Of a DNA stretch of 64,000 bases, positions 62,253-64,000 are shown piece by piece (position 1 is the first letter of the stretch; each line of letters begins with the position of its first letter). A program made the position numbers and the translations under genes. The notes beneath the pieces were generated by a model. It ran no database searches. It saw only the letters and a list, made by a program, of their open reading frames with translations, and was not told the DNA's origin. The stretch is from Xanthomonas campestris pv. badrii (GTDB taxonomy: Bacteria > Pseudomonadota > Gammaproteobacteria > Xanthomonadales > Xanthomonadaceae). The stretch covers positions 3,720,001 to 3,784,000 of the forward strand of contig NZ_CP051651.1 of assembly GCF_012848175.1 (NCBI RefSeq). The letters run 5' to 3'.

Positions 62253-62882
62253 TCAGCAGTTCACCGTGTCGTAGAACCAAAGCCCATTGGACTGGTCCGG
62301 TGTGACGATGCCTGCAGCCTCAATAGCTTCCTTGAATACCCGATCGCAAAAAACACCCCCATGAAACGGCAGCCTAAAAACGTGTGCCGAGCCGAGAACA
62401 TCGCGCCTGAATGCCAGTCGGACGTCACCGGTAAGATCGTAGTATTTGCCTGCTTCGAATTCGTCACTAATTTCGATATTGAGTTCAGAGGCACGCTCGT
62501 CCAGAGCGTCTAGCGTGCGAACAACATCGCAAAGGAAGACGGTTGGCCCTGGCGACCCATCAGCAAGGCGATAGTCGGCATCTGCAAAAACGAAGGCGTC
62601 CGCGTCCACGGACTCCATCACTTGGCGGAGTCGTTCGGAGACCAACCAATAGCCGCTGAATCCACCTTCGAGATCTTGAGGAAGCACACCTTCATCGGGG
62701 TGATAGACCAAGCGTGGGGTTTCGCGCAGTGAAGGGAATCCCCCTTGCTCTGGCTTCAAGATGAGCCGCGGCGGCGTTCGCAGGGCTTTTTCGTTCTCAA
62801 AGATTACTCCGTGTCCCTTCCCGCCTCGGCGGACATCGGGCCGCAGCTGGAAGAACTCTTCCTTTTGGGGCTGATTAGTCAT
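62253..62882 (-). CDS. Imm11-family (DUF1629) immunity protein
   Basis: A 209-aa protein with the imm11/DUF1629 layout: FSGYWLVSERLRQVMESVDA, then DADYRLADGSPGPTVFLCDV and RTLDALDERASELN, then AHVFRLPFHGGVFCDRVFKE and AIEAAGIVTPDQSNGLWFYD. Members neutralise toxins of polymorphic and secretion-system loci. It ends 37 bases before the start of the giant AHH protein, in the same direction, so I infer a cognate immunity pair. Met5 (ATG 62882) is a better start than 62894. Confidence 0.82.
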   Translation of the reverse strand: MTNQPQKEEFFQLRPDVRRGGKGHGVIFENEKALRTPPRLILKPEQGGFPSLRETPRLVYHPDEGVLPQDLEGGFSGYWLVSERLRQVMESVDADAFVFADADYRLADGSPGPTVFLCDVVRTLDALDERASELNIEISDEFEAGKYYDLTGDVRLAFRRDVLGSAHVFRLPFHGGVFCDRVFKEAIEAAGIVTPDQSNGLWFYDTVNC

Positions 62883-63167
62883 CTTGATCTCCATGAGTTA
62901 CGCCCAGTCCACCTAGCTAGACTCTCCACCTCAGCCGGGCAGAGTCTACCCCGCTGGTCGATGGCCTGAGCAGACCATGCACATACACGTCCCGTGCTGC
63001 GATGCTCGCTCAGCCACAGCGAGAGCCGAACCCCTTTCTCCGATGATCCGACAACTCGACTCCTTTTCCACTGAGTTCATCAGTCTTCGCACTGACCACA
63101 CAAGTAGCCCAATCAAATTCATATGCGGATGAAAAAGCTTTGCTTGGCGCTCAGAGCGGGCAAGTCG

Positions 63168-64000
63168 TTAGGCGGCGACTAACTGCAACATCTCCGATGC
63201 AATTCCGTCATAAGCGTTGCCTTCGTCTAAAGCTTTCAGGACCTCCTGTGCTAAGACACCGAGTGCGTGCCCCATAAGTGGCGGCACAGCGTTGCCGATT
63301 TGCTTCAACTGCTGCCATTCACTCCCCCGGAAGACAAAGCCGTCATGGAAGGATTGAAGGCGGGCGGCCTCACGCACGGTAATCCAGCGATTCAAGTAGG
63401 GATGTACCCACTCGCTGAGGTCACGATGCATGTGGGCAAGGATCGTGTACGAAGGCTCTTCTGGATGCAGGCGACGCCACTTCTCTGGACGCTTCCCATT
63501 CCAGATCTCCTTTGGAAGGCTGTCAGCCTTCTTTCCAGCTTCCAAGAGGGAAATTAGATTGGCACGGCGCGCTTGTATTTCTTTCGTGTGGTGGTTGTGC
63601 AGCACAGCTTCGCCTGAGCCCAGCCCCCGCTGGCGCTTGGTGGCCTTACTGTACTGAGCAAGTCCGTGATCCAGCCTCATCATCTTTTGGAAGCGTGAAG
63701 GCGAATCTGCGGCGGGGTAGCTCATCACCTCGCCGCTGTGTACCACTTCGCTCGGCAGGTCATCTAGCGCCTCGCGGACAGTCACGTGCTTTCGAACCTT
63801 CAAACTATCGAGAACGGCGTTGCAGAAGCTCTCCATGTCGAACGAGAACGCATCTTCATCACGGGTGCCAACAAAGATCACCCGCTGGCGAAGCTGAGGC
63901 ACACCATAGTCGGCTGCTGACACCCGAAGCACCACCACGTTGCTGTAGCCGATAGAGGCGAACTTCTCGGTAATCAGCTTACGGAAGTGCCCCTTGTTGA
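63168..64000 (-). CDS. DNA cytosine-5 methyltransferase, C-terminal part
   Basis: The gene enters from beyond the right edge; about 276 codons are seen. Motif VIII is DYGVPQLRQRVIFVGTR, a variable target-recognition region follows (SRFQKMMRLDHGLAQYSKAT through YTILAHMHRD), then motif IX (RWITVREAARLQSFHDGFVF) and motif X (QLKQIGNAVPPLMGHALG). The catalytic PCQ motif is outside the window. It stops at 63168 in an AAT-rich stretch. It may belong to a restriction-modification system or be an orphan methylase of the island. Confidence 0.88.
   Translation of the reverse strand, partial: NKGHFRKLITEKFASIGYSNVVVLRVSAADYGVPQLRQRVIFVGTRDEDAFSFDMESFCNAVLDSLKVRKHVTVREALDDLPSEVVHSGEVMSYPAADSPSRFQKMMRLDHGLAQYSKATKRQRGLGSGEAVLHNHHTKEIQARRANLISLLEAGKKADSLPKEIWNGKRPEKWRRLHPEEPSYTILAHMHRDLSEWVHPYLNRWITVREAARLQSFHDGFVFRGSEWQQLKQIGNAVPPLMGHALGVLAQEVLKALDEGNAYDGIASEMLQLVAA

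Noticed and set aside
63168..64000. A full restriction-modification system
   Set aside because: Only the methylase C-terminus is inside the window; no endonuclease gene is seen.

Overview
The window is GC-rich proteobacterial chromosome. Gene content points to Xanthomonas, most likely the X. citri/axonopodis group: DUF3348/DUF802/OmpA/DUF2894 operon, many short hydrophilic stress-type proteins, a P2-like prophage carrying a plant-natriuretic-peptide-like gene, and an AHH-nuclease toxin with an Imm11-type immunity gene. The genus is inferred from gene content and codon style only; no rRNA, tRNA or CRISPR array was seen.

Layout. (1) 1-7.7 kb: a hairpin repeat, a conserved hypothetical gene, then a signalling cluster of a CheB-CheR-PAS-HWE histidine kinase fusion, a single-domain receiver, a small H-box protein and an NtrC-type regulator. 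(2) 7.9-16.7 kb: cytochrome bd-type quinol oxidase (cydAB-like) and a run of stress-type genes (DUF6766, SDR, DUF4142, Zn-alcohol dehydrogenase, YkgJ protein, several tiny hydrophilic proteins). (3) 16.9-21.7 kb: a tightly coupled four-gene operon whose two middle genes look like a MotA/MotB-type ion channel with a long repeat-built tail; it recalls ZorAB but is a separate, uncharacterised family. (4) 21.9-34.5 kb: a LysR pseudogene, secreted NUC-family nuclease, DUF1653, divergent ClC channel, a LysR-controlled SDR/isochorismatase/ABM operon, rarD, a graveyard of four truncated genes (31.8-33.4 kb) and an AraC regulator. (5) 35-40.1 kb: a coupled bacteriophytochrome - receiver - hybrid kinase operon.

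(6) 40.5-50.7 kb: a BCCT transporter pseudogene is cut off in mid-gene by a decayed P2-like prophage. The prophage keeps the end of S, then J, I, tail fibre, V, W and the first third of the tail sheath, which is fused to a chain of small coupled early genes ending in a tyrosine integrase. An AT-rich PNP-like virulence gene sits between S and J. (7) 50.7-64 kb: an accessory island with YagK/YfjJ (inovirus Gp2-like) replication protein, AlpA-type regulator, a palindrome-rich non-coding stretch, lipoprotein, XRE regulator with an adjacent operator-like dyad, RadC-like and DUF932 genes, a coiled-coil membrane protein, a 1339-aa protein with an N-terminal AHH nuclease-like domain, its probable Imm11 immunity protein, and the 3' part of a DNA cytosine methyltransferase running off the right edge.
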